From contig NZ_CP042818.1 of the NCBI RefSeq assembly GCF_008153345.1, forward strand, positions 2,877,001 to 2,941,000: a stretch of DNA of 64,000 bases, in the 5' to 3' direction. The notes beneath the pieces were generated by a model. It did not search any database, was not told the origin of the DNA, and worked only from the letters and a program-made list of their open reading frames with translations. Position 1 is the first letter of the stretch; each line of letters opens with the position of its first letter. The translations under genes and the position numbers were made by a program. Source of the stretch: Treponema phagedenis. GTDB lineage: Bacteria > Spirochaetota > Spirochaetia > Treponematales > Treponemataceae. Below are positions 55,707-64,000 of this stretch, piece by piece.

Positions 55707-56753
55707 ATGAACACAAAAGATTTTGACTTTTACTTACCCGAACACCTCATTGCCCAAAAGCCTTCGGGCAAACGCGGCGAAGATAAACTCCTTCTTTTGG
55801 ATAAAAAAACGGGAGCTTTTTCAGACCGGCAGTTCAGCGAGCTGCCCGATATTTTGCCGCCGAATGCACTGATGGTTTTTAATAATTCAAAGGTGCGCCG
55901 AGCGAGAGTGTACGCAAAAAGTAAGGATAGCGGTGCGCAAACGGAATTTCTTTTGATTGACTCTTTGGATGACGGCAGGCTTTGGCAGGCGATGACCAAA
56001 AAGGCAAAGCGGCAGCGCATCGGGAAAACCTTCCTTTTTGATGAAGGAGTGGAGGCGATGGTGGTTGAGCCGCCCGCAAACACCGACACTTCTGCGGAAT
56101 TTCGCTGGCTGCAATTTAATACGCCGATTACCGACAGCTGGCTTGAAACGCACGGGCATATTCCGCTGCCGCCCTATATTCGCCGCGAAGACACCGAAGA
56201 AGATGCGAGCCGCTATCAAACCGTGTACGCACAAACAACAGGCTCCATTGCGGCGCCGACTGCGGGGCTCCACTTTACCGATGAAATACTGCAGCGCATA
56301 GACGCACGCGGCATTGAGCGCACCGCCATAACTTTGCATGTCGGGCTGGGCACGTTCCTTCCCGTACGCACGGAAAAAATCGAAGAACACCGGATGCACA
56401 CCGAAAAGTTTTTTATCACCGATGCAACCGCCACAGCGATTGAAAAGGCAAAGCGGGAAGGCAGACCGATTATCGCTGTCGGCACCACCTCGGTGCGCAG
56501 TCTTGAATCCGCATGGAATCCCGACACGCAACGCCTAATGCGCGGAAGCCAATCAACCAATATTTTTATTTACCCGCCTTATCAATTCAAACTGGTTGAT
56601 ATGCTGTTTACCAACTTTCACACGCCGGAATCCACCCTGCTGATGCTGGTTTCCGCCCTTGCAGGCAAAGACCAAATCCTCGCCGCCTACGCCCACGCCG
56701 TCGAACAGGAATACCGCTTCTTTTCGTACGGCGATGCAATGTTTATTCGGTAA
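55707..56753 (+). CDS. queA: tRNA preQ1(34) S-adenosylmethionine ribosyltransferase-isomerase
   Basis: 348 aa, normal length. QueA transfers and isomerises the ribose of S-adenosylmethionine onto 7-aminomethyl-7-deazaguanine in tRNA, forming epoxyqueuosine. Family marks: FDFYLPEHLIAQKP, VFNNSKVRRARVYAK, PLPPYIRREDTEEDASRYQTVYA, GSIAAPTAGLHFT, ITLHVGLGTFLPVR, VGTTSVRSLES, TNIFIYPPYQF, LLMLVSALAG. GGAG lies 8 nt upstream. Other queuosine genes are not in the window. Confidence 0.96.
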   Translation: MNTKDFDFYLPEHLIAQKPSGKRGEDKLLLLDKKTGAFSDRQFSELPDILPPNALMVFNNSKVRRARVYAKSKDSGAQTEFLLIDSLDDGRLWQAMTKKAKRQRIGKTFLFDEGVEAMVVEPPANTDTSAEFRWLQFNTPITDSWLETHGHIPLPPYIRREDTEEDASRYQTVYAQTTGSIAAPTAGLHFTDEILQRIDARGIERTAITLHVGLGTFLPVRTEKIEEHRMHTEKFFITDATATAIEKAKREGRPIIAVGTTSVRSLESAWNPDTQRLMRGSQSTNIFIYPPYQFKLVDMLFTNFHTPESTLLMLVSALAGKDQILAAYAHAVEQEYRFFSYGDAMFIR

Positions 56754-56794
56754 AAGTACCGCGTGTTTCCATCCAAACTTTAGACACGTGCTGT

Positions 56795-57055
56795 AGTGGT
56801 TTGTAATTAATTTGACATTAAAAATGTATCAACAAAATCGGCGTACCGGATCTGGCATTCCTATGGTAAGTTTACTCACCGTTGCTAAATTCCAAACGAT
56901 GTTTTAAAGCATCAACACAAAACGGTAAAATTGAAGCTTTAAAACTCGTTGGCGAAGTTAGAGTAAACTTTCAAAACTTCGCCCTTGCGCCGTGTCTGGC
57001 TCATTTTTATAACAGAAAGTTAATTACAAAACGCTACACTAGACTCTTTTTTAAT
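56795..57055 (-). repeat. Repeat element with two hairpins between queA and the LRR gene
   Basis: Best read on the minus strand: GACAC end at about 56990-57000 (CCGTGTCTGGCTC on plus), then GGCGAAG and GTTTTAAAGC hairpins, CTCACCGTTGC and ATTCCTATGGTAAG. An additional end, GTTAATTACAAAACGCTACAC (57018-57038), lies outside on the other side, suggesting two overlapping copies. The gap 56754-57215 holds no gene. Confidence 0.7.
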
Positions 57056-57215
57056 ATAACGTTTTGCGGCAAGCGGCAATCGGAATAAATTAAAAACGTT
57101 TTGTGGCGGTTGTTTTTATTTGTGCATATGCGGTGCGTTTTGTATAAAACTTGACGAATAAAAATAATTACAGTATGCTTTGCAAAAATACAGAAACAGG
57201 TTATGAGGATGTAGT

Positions 57216-57983
57216 ATGAAAAAATTAGCCGGTTTTATCGGAATGATGACAGTGTTGTTATTATGGAGTACTTGCGCAGGCGATCCGGCGGTCGCAACGT
57301 CGCGGTCTGCAAATATGATTGTGGTGGAAGTGCCGAAAAACGGTGAATTACAGGTGTACATTAAAACTGCGGATAATCGAGCCGTTACCATACGTGGTTC
57401 AGAAACGGAAATACTGTCGGCTGCCGATGAAGGAGGCGAGCTCGATGCTAAGGTTATGCAGCGCGTAAAAGCACGGGGGACAAAACTTTTGTTTACCGGA
57501 GCCATTGTTGAATTTGATATTACGGATAATGGGACGGTTAATGCTCTTGATGTTTCCGCTTGTCCTAAGCTTGAGGTTTTGCGGTGTTCCGGGAATCAGA
57601 TAAAAAGTTTGGATCTAATTACCAATAACGTGCTGAGAGAACTGTACTGTGGAAATAATCAAATAAGCGCTCTCAATCTTAAAGCACAAAAAAATCTTGC
57701 AGTGCTCCATTGTGAAGGGAATCTTTTGCGCACGTTGAATTTGACTGCCGCAAAAAAACTTACAGAGCTGCAGTGTTCGGAAAATGCAATACAGACAGCC
57801 GAGATGGATGCATTACTGAAAACCCTGCCGATGCGAAGTAGTGAGTCCTCTGCAGAAGCACGAATCCATGAATCAAACCCAACGGAGAATAACCAAATGC
57901 CGTCGGCTGATGCAATACAGGAAGCTGAGATGAAAAGATGGAAAATTCACGTTGGCAGCGATCAACAAATAAACGAAAACTAA
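57216..57983 (+). CDS. Leucine-rich-repeat lipoprotein (Treponema LRR type)
   Basis: 255 aa, lipoprotein signal (LLLWSTC, C20). Four LRR units of about 21-23 residues of the form L..L.CSGNQIKSLDL are seen between about residues 110 and 195 (LEVLRCSGNQIKSLDL, LRELYCGNNQISALNL, LAVLHCEGNLLRTLNL, LTELQCSENAI). The unit spacing with conserved Cys-x-x-Asn matches the TpLRR type described from T. pallidum. Probably a surface or periplasmic binding protein. GAGG lies 8 nt before the ATG. Confidence 0.85.
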   Translation: MKKLAGFIGMMTVLLLWSTCAGDPAVATSRSANMIVVEVPKNGELQVYIKTADNRAVTIRGSETEILSAADEGGELDAKVMQRVKARGTKLLFTGAIVEFDITDNGTVNALDVSACPKLEVLRCSGNQIKSLDLITNNVLRELYCGNNQISALNLKAQKNLAVLHCEGNLLRTLNLTAAKKLTELQCSENAIQTAEMDALLKTLPMRSSESSAEARIHESNPTENNQMPSADAIQEAEMKRWKIHVGSDQQINEN

Positions 57984-58025
57984 TTACACAAGGAGGTTCC
58001 CCGAGGTTTTAGGGGTATCAGTACT

Positions 58026-59306
58026 ATGAACAAAGCACAAGAATTAATTAATTTTATCGAAAAGAGTCCGACTGTATTTCATGTTATCCAAAATGTAGCA
58101 GATATTTTAACTGCACACGGATACAAGCAATTACAGCAGGCGGATACGTTTAGCCTTGTACCGAACGGTAAATACTTTATCACAAATAATGGCAGCGCAA
58201 TAATCGCATGGCAAATGGGTTCCGCCGCAATTACGGAAGGTTTTCGCATTATCGGCAGCCACAGTGATTCACCGGGTTTTCGAATTAAGCCAAATCCGGA
58301 AATCGTTGTGCAAAACTCTTTTATCACACTTAATACCGAAGTGTATGGAGGGCCAATTCTTTCCACCTGGTTTGATCGTCCGCTTTCAATTGCCGGAAGG
58401 GTAGTGCTGAAAGGGAAGGAAGTTTTGCAACCGATTGTGCGGCTTATTGATTTTAAGCGTCCGCTTTTAATTATTCCGAATTTAGCAATACATATGAATC
58501 GGGAAGTAAATGAAGGGTATGCGTATAACCGACAAAAAGATACCTTGCCCTTGCTTAGTATTATTGATGAAAATCCTGCAAAAGAAGACTTTTTATTAAA
58601 CTTGATTGCGCAAGAAGCTGATTGTGCTCTTTCGGATATTCTTGAATTTGATTTATTTTTATACGATGTGCAAAAAGGCTCAATACTGGGGGCGAACAAC
58701 GAATTCTTTTCGGTAGGAAAAATAGATAATCTCGGTATGGCGTATGCTTCGGTTGATGCCTTGGTGCAAAGCGCATCAACTCCTTTTACCAAAGTGGTCT
58801 GTATTTTTGATAATGAAGAAGTCGGCTCTTCTACTGCGCAGGGAGCGGGAAGCCCTTTTTTAAGTGATGTGCTTAATCGAATTGTGCAAACGCAAGGTGA
58901 TTCTGAAACTTTCCAACAAGCCCTTGCCGCATCTTTTTTAATTTCAGCAGATCAGGCACACGGTACACATCCGAATTATCTTGAGAAAAATGATATTACG
59001 AATTTTCCGATTATTAATAGAGGGCCAGCAATAAAACTTGCCGCTTCAATGTCATATGCTTCCGATGCGGTATCGGTCGGCGTGTTTAAACAGGTTTGCG
59101 AAAAAGCGAATGTCCCCTGTCAGACATTTGTGAACCGATCGGATATACGCGGCGGGTCTACAATAGGGCCTATCAGCGTGAGAAATCTGAATATTAAAAC
59201 TGTGGACGTTGGTAATCCTATTTTAGCAATGCATTCGGTGCGTGAACTTGGCGGCGTACAGGATCAGGAATCGATTACCGAAGCGTTCAAGGCTTTTTAT
59301 CGGTAA
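58026..59306 (+). CDS. apeB: M18-family aminopeptidase
   Basis: 426 aa, the usual size. Zinc-binding and catalytic residues are seen as RIIGSHSDSPGFRIKPNP (H79, D81), IFDNEEVGSSTAQGAGSPF (Glu pair) and SADQAHGTHPNY (His); also NREVNEGYAYNRQ and DIRGGSTIGPI. A cytoplasmic dodecameric aminopeptidase removing N-terminal residues, often acidic, is expected. The start is unusual: the AGGAGG is 29 nt upstream and a CCCC...GGGG hairpin lies between, with AGGGG 9 nt from the ATG. Confidence 0.92.
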   Translation: MNKAQELINFIEKSPTVFHVIQNVADILTAHGYKQLQQADTFSLVPNGKYFITNNGSAIIAWQMGSAAITEGFRIIGSHSDSPGFRIKPNPEIVVQNSFITLNTEVYGGPILSTWFDRPLSIAGRVVLKGKEVLQPIVRLIDFKRPLLIIPNLAIHMNREVNEGYAYNRQKDTLPLLSIIDENPAKEDFLLNLIAQEADCALSDILEFDLFLYDVQKGSILGANNEFFSVGKIDNLGMAYASVDALVQSASTPFTKVVCIFDNEEVGSSTAQGAGSPFLSDVLNRIVQTQGDSETFQQALAASFLISADQAHGTHPNYLEKNDITNFPIINRGPAIKLAASMSYASDAVSVGVFKQVCEKANVPCQTFVNRSDIRGGSTIGPISVRNLNIKTVDVGNPILAMHSVRELGGVQDQESITEAFKAFYR

Positions 59307-59390
59307 GACGTTTTGCGGTTATCGGTCAAAGGCTCATAAGTGTCTTTTCCGATATTTCGGGTTTTTTAAAACTGAAAGTACAAAAAAAGA

Positions 59391-59428
59391 CCGATAAAAA
59401 GCTGCTCGCTGCAACAGCTTTTTATCGG
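59391..59428 (+). terminator. 14-bp inverted repeat after apeB
   Basis: CCGATAAAAAGCTG / CAGCTTTTTATCGG with a 10-nt loop, perfectly paired. The T-run is inside the stem, as in some bidirectional terminators. It ends 12 nt before a strong ribosome binding site for a small frame, so it could also be a leader structure. Confidence 0.6.
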
Positions 59429-59448
59429 CAAACATTAAGGAGGTCGAT

Positions 59449-59565
59449 ATGAAAATCAACAGAACTTTTTTACAGACTGTCATCTATAATATCGAATCCA
59501 AACTGAAAAACTTTAGCAAAAATAACTCTTTTTCATTTTTTCGCTCTTTTTTCGTAGGCGAATAG
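59449..59565 (+). CDS. Possible 38-aa small protein
   Basis: It starts MKINRTFLQTVIYNIESKL and goes on KNFSKNNSFSFFRSFFVGE. AAGGAGG lies 6 nt upstream of the ATG, as strong as any in the window. It is basic and amphipathic, with a Phe/Ser-rich end and no transmembrane segment. It sits between apeB and the nitroreductase gene. Nothing is recognised; coding is plausible from the ribosome binding site alone. Confidence 0.4.
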   Translation: MKINRTFLQTVIYNIESKLKNFSKNNSFSFFRSFFVGE

Positions 59566-59622
59566 TTTACCTATCTCATTATTTACAATAGATTTGTATT
59601 AGTATCGACAGGAGGTTTTTAA

Positions 59623-60150
59623 ATGAATTTTCAAGAGATCTTAGAAAGGCGGCAAAGTTGTCGTTCTTTTGATTTTGAGAAAAAAATTGAAGATCAAAAA
59701 TTGCAGCGAGTATTGGACGCTGCCCGCCTTGCACCGTCAGCCTGTAATGCACAGCCGTATGAACTATTTGTGGCACAAGGAGCTGTTGCGGAGGCGGTGG
59801 CAAAAACAAGGGCTATTGGAATGAATAAATTTATGGAGCAATGCAATACGTTTATCATTCTTTCCGAAGATAGTTATAATTTATTGGCAAAAATCGGCGC
59901 ACAAATTCAAAGTAAGCACTATAAATCAATTGATATAGGTATTGCCGCTGCACATATTGTGTTGGCTGCTGCTGCGGAAGGTTTAGAAACTTGCATTATC
60001 GGTGCATTTAGCGAAAAGAAATTACAGGAAATTCTCCATACGCATAATAAGATTACACTTATTATTGCGATCGGGTATGGGAGCGAGCAAAATATTTTGC
60101 GGGAAAAACAACGGAAGCCTTTTAACGAGCTGATAAAATACTTACGTTAA
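59623..60150 (+). CDS. Nitroreductase-family flavoprotein
   Basis: 175 aa. The N-terminal MNFQEILERRQSCRSFDFEKK and LDAARLAPSACNAQPYELFV are the FMN-binding signature of the nitroreductase fold, with DIGIAAAHIVLAAAAEGLETCIIGAF and LIIAIGYG completing it. It probably uses NAD(P)H and FMN to reduce quinones or nitro compounds; the physiological substrate is unknown. AGGAGG is 7 nt upstream. Confidence 0.9.
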   Translation: MNFQEILERRQSCRSFDFEKKIEDQKLQRVLDAARLAPSACNAQPYELFVAQGAVAEAVAKTRAIGMNKFMEQCNTFIILSEDSYNLLAKIGAQIQSKHYKSIDIGIAAAHIVLAAAAEGLETCIIGAFSEKKLQEILHTHNKITLIIAIGYGSEQNILREKQRKPFNELIKYLR

Positions 60151-60174
60151 TCGTTAATATAAAAGATTTTATAT

Positions 60175-60320
60175 AGTATAGCGTTTTGTAATTAACTTCC
60201 TGTTATACAAATCGGAGTATCAACAATAAGGGACTGCGGATTCAAGCATTCCTATGGTAAATTGCTCACCGTTGCGCCGTGTCGAGCTCTTTTTTATAAA
60301 ACTTTTTACGTTTTTGGTAA
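60175..60320 (-). repeat. Complete compact repeat element, inverted
   Basis: Plus strand: TAGCGTTTTGTAATTAACTT, ATCGGAGTATCAACAATAAG, ATTCCTATGGTAAATTGC, CACCGTTGCGCCGTGTCGAG and CTCTTTTTTATAAAA. This is the exact inverse arrangement of the copy at 14366-14518. It lies between convergent genes. Confidence 0.8.
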
Positions 60321-60409
60321 GATGTATTAAAAAAATTTAATCGACTTATTAAAAAAACGTTACAATAGTTTGAAGCAGTGAATGCAAACTGCGTTAAAAG
60401 ATTAATGCG

Positions 60410-61591
60410 TTATAAAACTTCCGCTTCAAGACTCCCTTTTGCGGGGGTGATAATCAGTTTTGTTCTTTTCGGAACAGAGCTCGCATCTCGGATTGTTTTT
60501 CCCTGTTCATCGCGCACAATAGCATAGCCGCGATTTAAAATAGTTTGAGGATTTGCCCCTTCAATGCTGTGTTGCAAAAGGTTCACTTTATGCCGAACCT
60601 TTTCCAAACGCGAGGAAAAATTTCGCAGCAGAGCTTCTTTTGCATCATCAAAGCGAAGCAAAAAAGGTTGTTCTATTCTTCTGAATTTCATTTCAAGGGT
60701 TTCCGGATCAAATCCTGAGATCATAAGTTTAATATGTTCAATTCTGGCGCGCATTAACGAAATAAGTATTTCCCGGTCTTCGGTAAATTTATTGATAATA
60801 TCATCAAGGAGCGGTGCCGCCAATTCCGCTGCTGCAGAAGGTGTCGGAGCCCTGAGATCCGCAACATAGTCGGAAAGCGCCCAGTCCGTTTCATGCCCGA
60901 CTGCGGAAATAACCGGAATATTTGATTCGGCGATGGCTCGCACTACTTGCTCATCTGAAAACGGTAAAAGATCTTCAAGCGAACCGCCACCTCTTCCTAC
61001 AATAATAATGGAAGCAAGTTTATGTACGTTTACAATTTTTAATTGGGCAATAATTGATGTGGCTGCTTCCGCCCCCTGCACCGCCGCAGGCAGTACTAAA
61101 ATATTCACCTTTTTATTTCTTCTTGTAATAACATTAATTATATCTCTTACTGCGGCGCCGGTGGGGCTGGTAATAACGGCAATAGTTTTTGGAAAAAAGG
61201 GAAGAGTTTTTTTCTTTTCAGCATCAAACAAGCCTTCTCGTAAAAGCTTGTTCTTTCTTTCTTCAAGGAGTCTTAGAATGTCGCCTTCACCCGCAAGCTG
61301 CATTTTCTCTGCGATAATCTGATACGATCCGCGTTGTTCATATACGGAAATATTTCCGGTTATTTGTACCAACATTCCGTCTTTTGGTTCAAAGTTTAAT
61401 GCCCAAAGCTTACTCTTAAACATAACCGCTTGCAATAACGCCTTATCATCTTTTAATGCAAAATAAAGATGTCCGGTGCTGGATGGTTTACAGTTTGAGA
61501 TTTCTCCCTGCACCGTACATCGGCTTAAAGACCCTTCAAGTAAGGCTTTAATTTCTGCGGTTATTTCTTTTACTGAATAAACTTTTATCAT
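60410..61591 (-). CDS. xseA: Exodeoxyribonuclease VII large subunit
   Basis: 393 aa. OB-fold N-terminal domain (LSRCTVQGEISNCKPSSTGHLYFALKDD), then the catalytic region with AVITSPTGAAVRDIINVITRRN, IIVGRGGGSLEDLLPFSDEQVVRAIAESNIPVISAVGHETDW and DLRAPTPSAAAELA, and the C-terminal NRGYAIVRDEQGKTIRDAS. Degrades single-stranded DNA together with XseB. xseB is not beside it. GAGG lies 9 nt upstream of the ATG. Confidence 0.95.
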   Translation of the reverse strand: MIKVYSVKEITAEIKALLEGSLSRCTVQGEISNCKPSSTGHLYFALKDDKALLQAVMFKSKLWALNFEPKDGMLVQITGNISVYEQRGSYQIIAEKMQLAGEGDILRLLEERKNKLLREGLFDAEKKKTLPFFPKTIAVITSPTGAAVRDIINVITRRNKKVNILVLPAAVQGAEAATSIIAQLKIVNVHKLASIIIVGRGGGSLEDLLPFSDEQVVRAIAESNIPVISAVGHETDWALSDYVADLRAPTPSAAAELAAPLLDDIINKFTEDREILISLMRARIEHIKLMISGFDPETLEMKFRRIEQPFLLRFDDAKEALLRNFSSRLEKVRHKVNLLQHSIEGANPQTILNRGYAIVRDEQGKTIRDASSVPKRTKLIITPAKGSLEAEVL

Positions 61592-61684
61592 CGACTAACC
61601 TCTTTTTTAACCGCGACTATCGGCGGAAATATATAAACGGTAAAAATAGACATGCGGCTAAATAACCGCGAATGTTCCGTAATT

Positions 61685-61910
61685 GAGCCGCCATTGTACT
61701 AGCAGGGGCATTAACAATAAAGGCTTACAGATTGATTTAGCACCACTATGGTAAATTACTCACCGTTGCTCAATTCCAAACGATGTTTTGCCTGATACTC
61801 CAGTGTAAGCAGGCAAAACTCGTAGGCGAACCAAAGGTAGAAATTCCAAGGATTCGCCCTTGCGCCGTGTCGAACTCTTTTTTATAAAATTTTTTACGAT
61901 TTTTATGACA
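61685..61910 (-). repeat. Repeat element with two hairpins upstream of xseA
   Basis: Plus strand: CTATGGTAAATTACTCACCG, GTTTTGCCTG / CAGGCAAAAC (61792-61820), GGCGAACC / GGATTCGCC (about 61824-61859), then GCGCCGTGTCGAACTCTTTT. It shows the same positions as the copy at 44978-45220 but with different stem sequences. The gap 61592-61969 holds no gene. Confidence 0.8.
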
Positions 61911-61969
61911 TGCATTAAAAACTGATTGAACTATCGAAAAAAATGTTGTATCGGCGATGGCGATTGAGT

Positions 61970-62878
61970 TTAATTGCTTTTTGTATTAAGCAGTTTTTTG
62001 ATAACCTGCTTTATTTGGTTTACTCGTTCCCCTTGCGGATATACCGCAATTGCTTTGCGTAAATAATCGATAATTTCTCCGGTCGCAATCTTTTCCGAAA
62101 CCGCATAGGTGTATGCCGCCTGATACCAAAGAGACTGTTTTTGCTCGGCGGTTAAAAATTCGGACTCGGCTGCTTCTTTATATGCATCGCCTGCGGAAAT
62201 TAAATCGTTTACACGAATAAAAGCTTCGGCTTTTATGTTTGCAATTTGAAAAAGGTATTTTCCACGCAATCCCGTTTGATTATTCGGATCCGCTTCTATG
62301 ACCTGTGTGCGCAAAGAATCATAACGTGGAGAAGAGGATGCATAAACAATTTGTAAAAAATCATCAATAGCGAGGGCTTTTTCAGTTCCTTCAGCTTTTC
62401 TGATGGTATTACGGGCGGCGATTATCTTTTGACGTTCCGGTAAAGACTGCGCTATGAAAGCGGAAAACGAATCCACAGTATTCACTTCGGGAGGAATAAT
62501 TTTTGCAAAATACACATCGCCCTCAAATGTTTGGAGAATCAAAAACGGAACTTCCGTTACTTCGTATTTTGTAAAAAGAATATGATTTTCTTTTAACGTT
62601 TTTTCTGAAAGCGCATCGTTGTTTTTCGGAATATCAACCACGGAAAGCACATAGTCTTTTGAGAATCGGTCAATAAACTCTTTGGTAAAAAACCATTGTT
62701 TAATAGATTTGCATTGATCATTCCAGTCGGAGCCGGAAAAATAAAGGAGTAAATCCTTCTTTTCATCAATCGCTTGTTTTTTTGTGTCCGGAAAGTCTGT
62801 ATGCCAACTGTTTTTTTTTGTTGCACAGCCGGTTAGAATTATCAAGACAATAAAAAGAATAGAATATATTTTTTTCAT
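61970..62878 (-). CDS. Thioredoxin-fold lipoprotein lacking the first active-site cysteine
   Basis: 302 aa, lipobox ILTGC (C18). The N-terminal domain is a thioredoxin fold: KKDLLLYFSGSDWNDQCKSI, then FSKDYVLSVVDIPKN and the cis-Pro loop VTEVPFLILQTFEG. Where relatives have W-C-x-x-C, this protein has W52-N53-D54-Q55-C56, so only the second cysteine is left. A TPR-like helical C-terminal domain follows (about 150-300). It cannot be an ordinary disulfide reductase; a chaperone or binding role is an inference. GAGGAAG precedes the ATG. Confidence 0.72.
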   Translation of the reverse strand: MKKIYSILFIVLIILTGCATKKNSWHTDFPDTKKQAIDEKKDLLLYFSGSDWNDQCKSIKQWFFTKEFIDRFSKDYVLSVVDIPKNNDALSEKTLKENHILFTKYEVTEVPFLILQTFEGDVYFAKIIPPEVNTVDSFSAFIAQSLPERQKIIAARNTIRKAEGTEKALAIDDFLQIVYASSSPRYDSLRTQVIEADPNNQTGLRGKYLFQIANIKAEAFIRVNDLISAGDAYKEAAESEFLTAEQKQSLWYQAAYTYAVSEKIATGEIIDYLRKAIAVYPQGERVNQIKQVIKKLLNTKSN

Positions 62879-63248
62879 AAAAACTTCCTCACCTGTAAAA
62901 ATACCAATTGAACATTAAGTTATTGTGGTAACTATCGAAATAGTGAGGAAAAGTATAGGGAAAGCAATTTTTCTTGTCAATAAGCCGAAGCAAGAGCATA
63001 AAAATAAAATCTTACATGTATGGGCGGGGAGCCGATATTTAAAATCGAAAACTTTCATTTTCGGAGTTTAGTTGTAAAGCTGAGTATAAAGAAATGTTTT
63101 ATACTCAGGCAGATTCTGAAGCAAAATCAGGGTGCGCCCTTTTACGCTTTGCCTGCGAGGTTGTTTTGCAGCTGAATGGGGTGCATTGCTTTTTATCAAA
63201 AATCGTATATGATAAAAAGCGACGGATAAAAAATTTGGGAGGTAAAAC
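62879..63248. other. Intergenic region with small hairpins
   Basis: No gene is seen. Two inverted repeats are TGAGTATAAA/TTTATACTCA (about 63080-63105) and GCTTTTTATCA/TGATAAAAAGC (63188-63198 and 63210-63220). The second lies just before the alpha/beta hydrolase start. Confidence 0.5.
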
Positions 63249-64000
63249 ATGCAAAAAGCAACTTCAATAATTACGCAGTCTGACGGAGAAAAAGTTTTTT
63301 TATACGAGTGGATTCCGGACGGTAATTTTCGCGGAGTTATTCAGCTGGTGCATGGAATGGCGGAACATGCCGGACGGTATGCGGAATTTGCGGGCGCTGC
63401 AGTAAAAAACGGCTATGCGGTTTTTGCGGCAGACCATCGCGGGCACGGAAAAACCGCAGGCTCAAAAGAGAATTTAGGTTACCTTGCGGATAGTGACGGT
63501 TTTAATCGCGTACTGGAAGATCAAAGAGAAATCAATGCGATGATTCAGCAGCGGTATCCGCAAAAACCTGTTTATTTGATCGGACATTCTTTCGGTTCGT
63601 TTATTTCACAAGGGTATATAGAAAAATATGCGGATACTGTCAAAGCCTGCATTTTAATCGGCACAAGCGGTCCGAATCCTGCCGCCGGTGTCGGGAAACT
63701 TCTGGCGGATAGTATTTGCGCAATCAGAGGCAGAAAAAAAGTTTCTTCACTTTTGCAGGCGCTTTCGTTCGGATCGTTTAATAAGGGAATTAAGAATCCG
63801 CAGACGCCGACTGACTGGCTTTCCCGCGACGCAAACGAGGTTGCAAAATACAATGGCGACCCTTATTGCGGATTTGCCTGTACGGCGGGATTCTACCAAG
63901 ACTTGTTGGGCGGCTTACGACAAATTCATCGGAAAGAGGCAATGGCTGCAATCCCGAAAGAGTTTCCCGTTCTTTTGCTTGCGGGGGCTGCCGATCCTGT
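63249..64000 (+). CDS. Alpha/beta hydrolase, monoacylglycerol-lipase/lysophospholipase-like (partial)
   Basis: The gene runs off the window end after 250 codons. Start at 63249 with GGGAGG 7 nt upstream. Motifs: QLVHGMAEHAGRYAEFA (oxyanion-hole HG), FAADHRGHGKTAGS, nucleophile elbow YLIGHSFGSFISQ (GHSFG, Ser), and the beginning of the acid-residue strand VLLLAGAADPV. These are typical of the Hydrolase_4 / PldB-type serine esterases. The catalytic His would lie beyond the window. Confidence 0.85.
   Translation, partial: MQKATSIITQSDGEKVFLYEWIPDGNFRGVIQLVHGMAEHAGRYAEFAGAAVKNGYAVFAADHRGHGKTAGSKENLGYLADSDGFNRVLEDQREINAMIQQRYPQKPVYLIGHSFGSFISQGYIEKYADTVKACILIGTSGPNPAAGVGKLLADSICAIRGRKKVSSLLQALSFGSFNKGIKNPQTPTDWLSRDANEVAKYNGDPYCGFACTAGFYQDLLGGLRQIHRKEAMAAIPKEFPVLLLAGAADP

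Overview
The window looks like a chromosomal segment of a host-associated Treponema (spirochete). The basis is content rather than a database match: a major-sheath-protein (Msp/Tpr-like) porin, a Treponema-type leucine-rich-repeat lipoprotein, an unusually large number of lipoproteins with relaxed lipoboxes, an enlarged PRPP synthetase, a bat (aerotolerance) cluster, and an Lpt transport set. I cannot assign the species. It resembles the T. denticola / T. phagedenis type more than T. pallidum because it carries many intergenic repeats and decayed transposases.

Layout. 1-4.8 kb: end of an unidentified gene, a YraQ/ArsP-type permease with its DUF1980/YcgQ partner, then prs and an FGGY-type sugar kinase with overlapping stop and start. 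5.9-10 kb: a lipoprotein and a membrane protein, then lptC-lptA-lptB. 10.7-14.2 kb: a CydCD-like pair of fused ABC exporters. 14.7-17.7 kb: M81 peptidase, cutC and an isochorismatase-type hydrolase. 18.4-28.5 kb: one giant gene (3352 codons) for an Ig-like-repeat lipoprotein. 29.3-33.5 kb: EamA transporter, M15 peptidase, Holliday-junction-resolvase-like endonuclease and a zinc-ribbon membrane protein. 34.1-40.4 kb: a tightly overlapping minus-strand operon of DUF58, a membrane protein, BatA, BatB, a TPR lipoprotein, BatD and Smr, with no MoxR ATPase. 41.3-44.8 kb: Msp-like porin and glgA, divergent. 45.3-49.6 kb: a membrane protein, transposase relics, four tRNA-Ser genes of different anticodon, one tRNA-Arg, the SRP RNA, an SDR-like protein, a YugP-type metallopeptidase and an unknown protein. 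49.9-53.7 kb: a minus-strand operon of four envelope proteins including LpoB. 54.4-64 kb: IS3 relic, ruvB, queA, LRR lipoprotein, apeB, a possible small peptide, nitroreductase, xseA, a thioredoxin-fold lipoprotein and the start of an alpha/beta hydrolase.

The most distinctive feature is not a gene. At least 15 intergenic gaps hold copies of a modular repeat. It has two recognisable ends (an AGAGCCCGACAC-type end and a TTAATTACAAAACGCTACAC-type end), and between or beside them are interchangeable hairpins. The stems change in a compensatory way from copy to copy while the loops and linkers stay similar. This is the best candidate here for an undescribed system.

A second theme is expression. 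Several genes and operons (lptCAB, ruvB, the M81 gene, the SDR-like gene, the zinc-ribbon gene, the EamA gene and others) have a TATACT-like -10 box only 6-7 nt before the ATG and no ribosome binding site, so they are probably translated from leaderless mRNAs. Other genes (glgA, msp, apeB, nitroreductase, the giant gene) have clear purine-rich ribosome binding sites.
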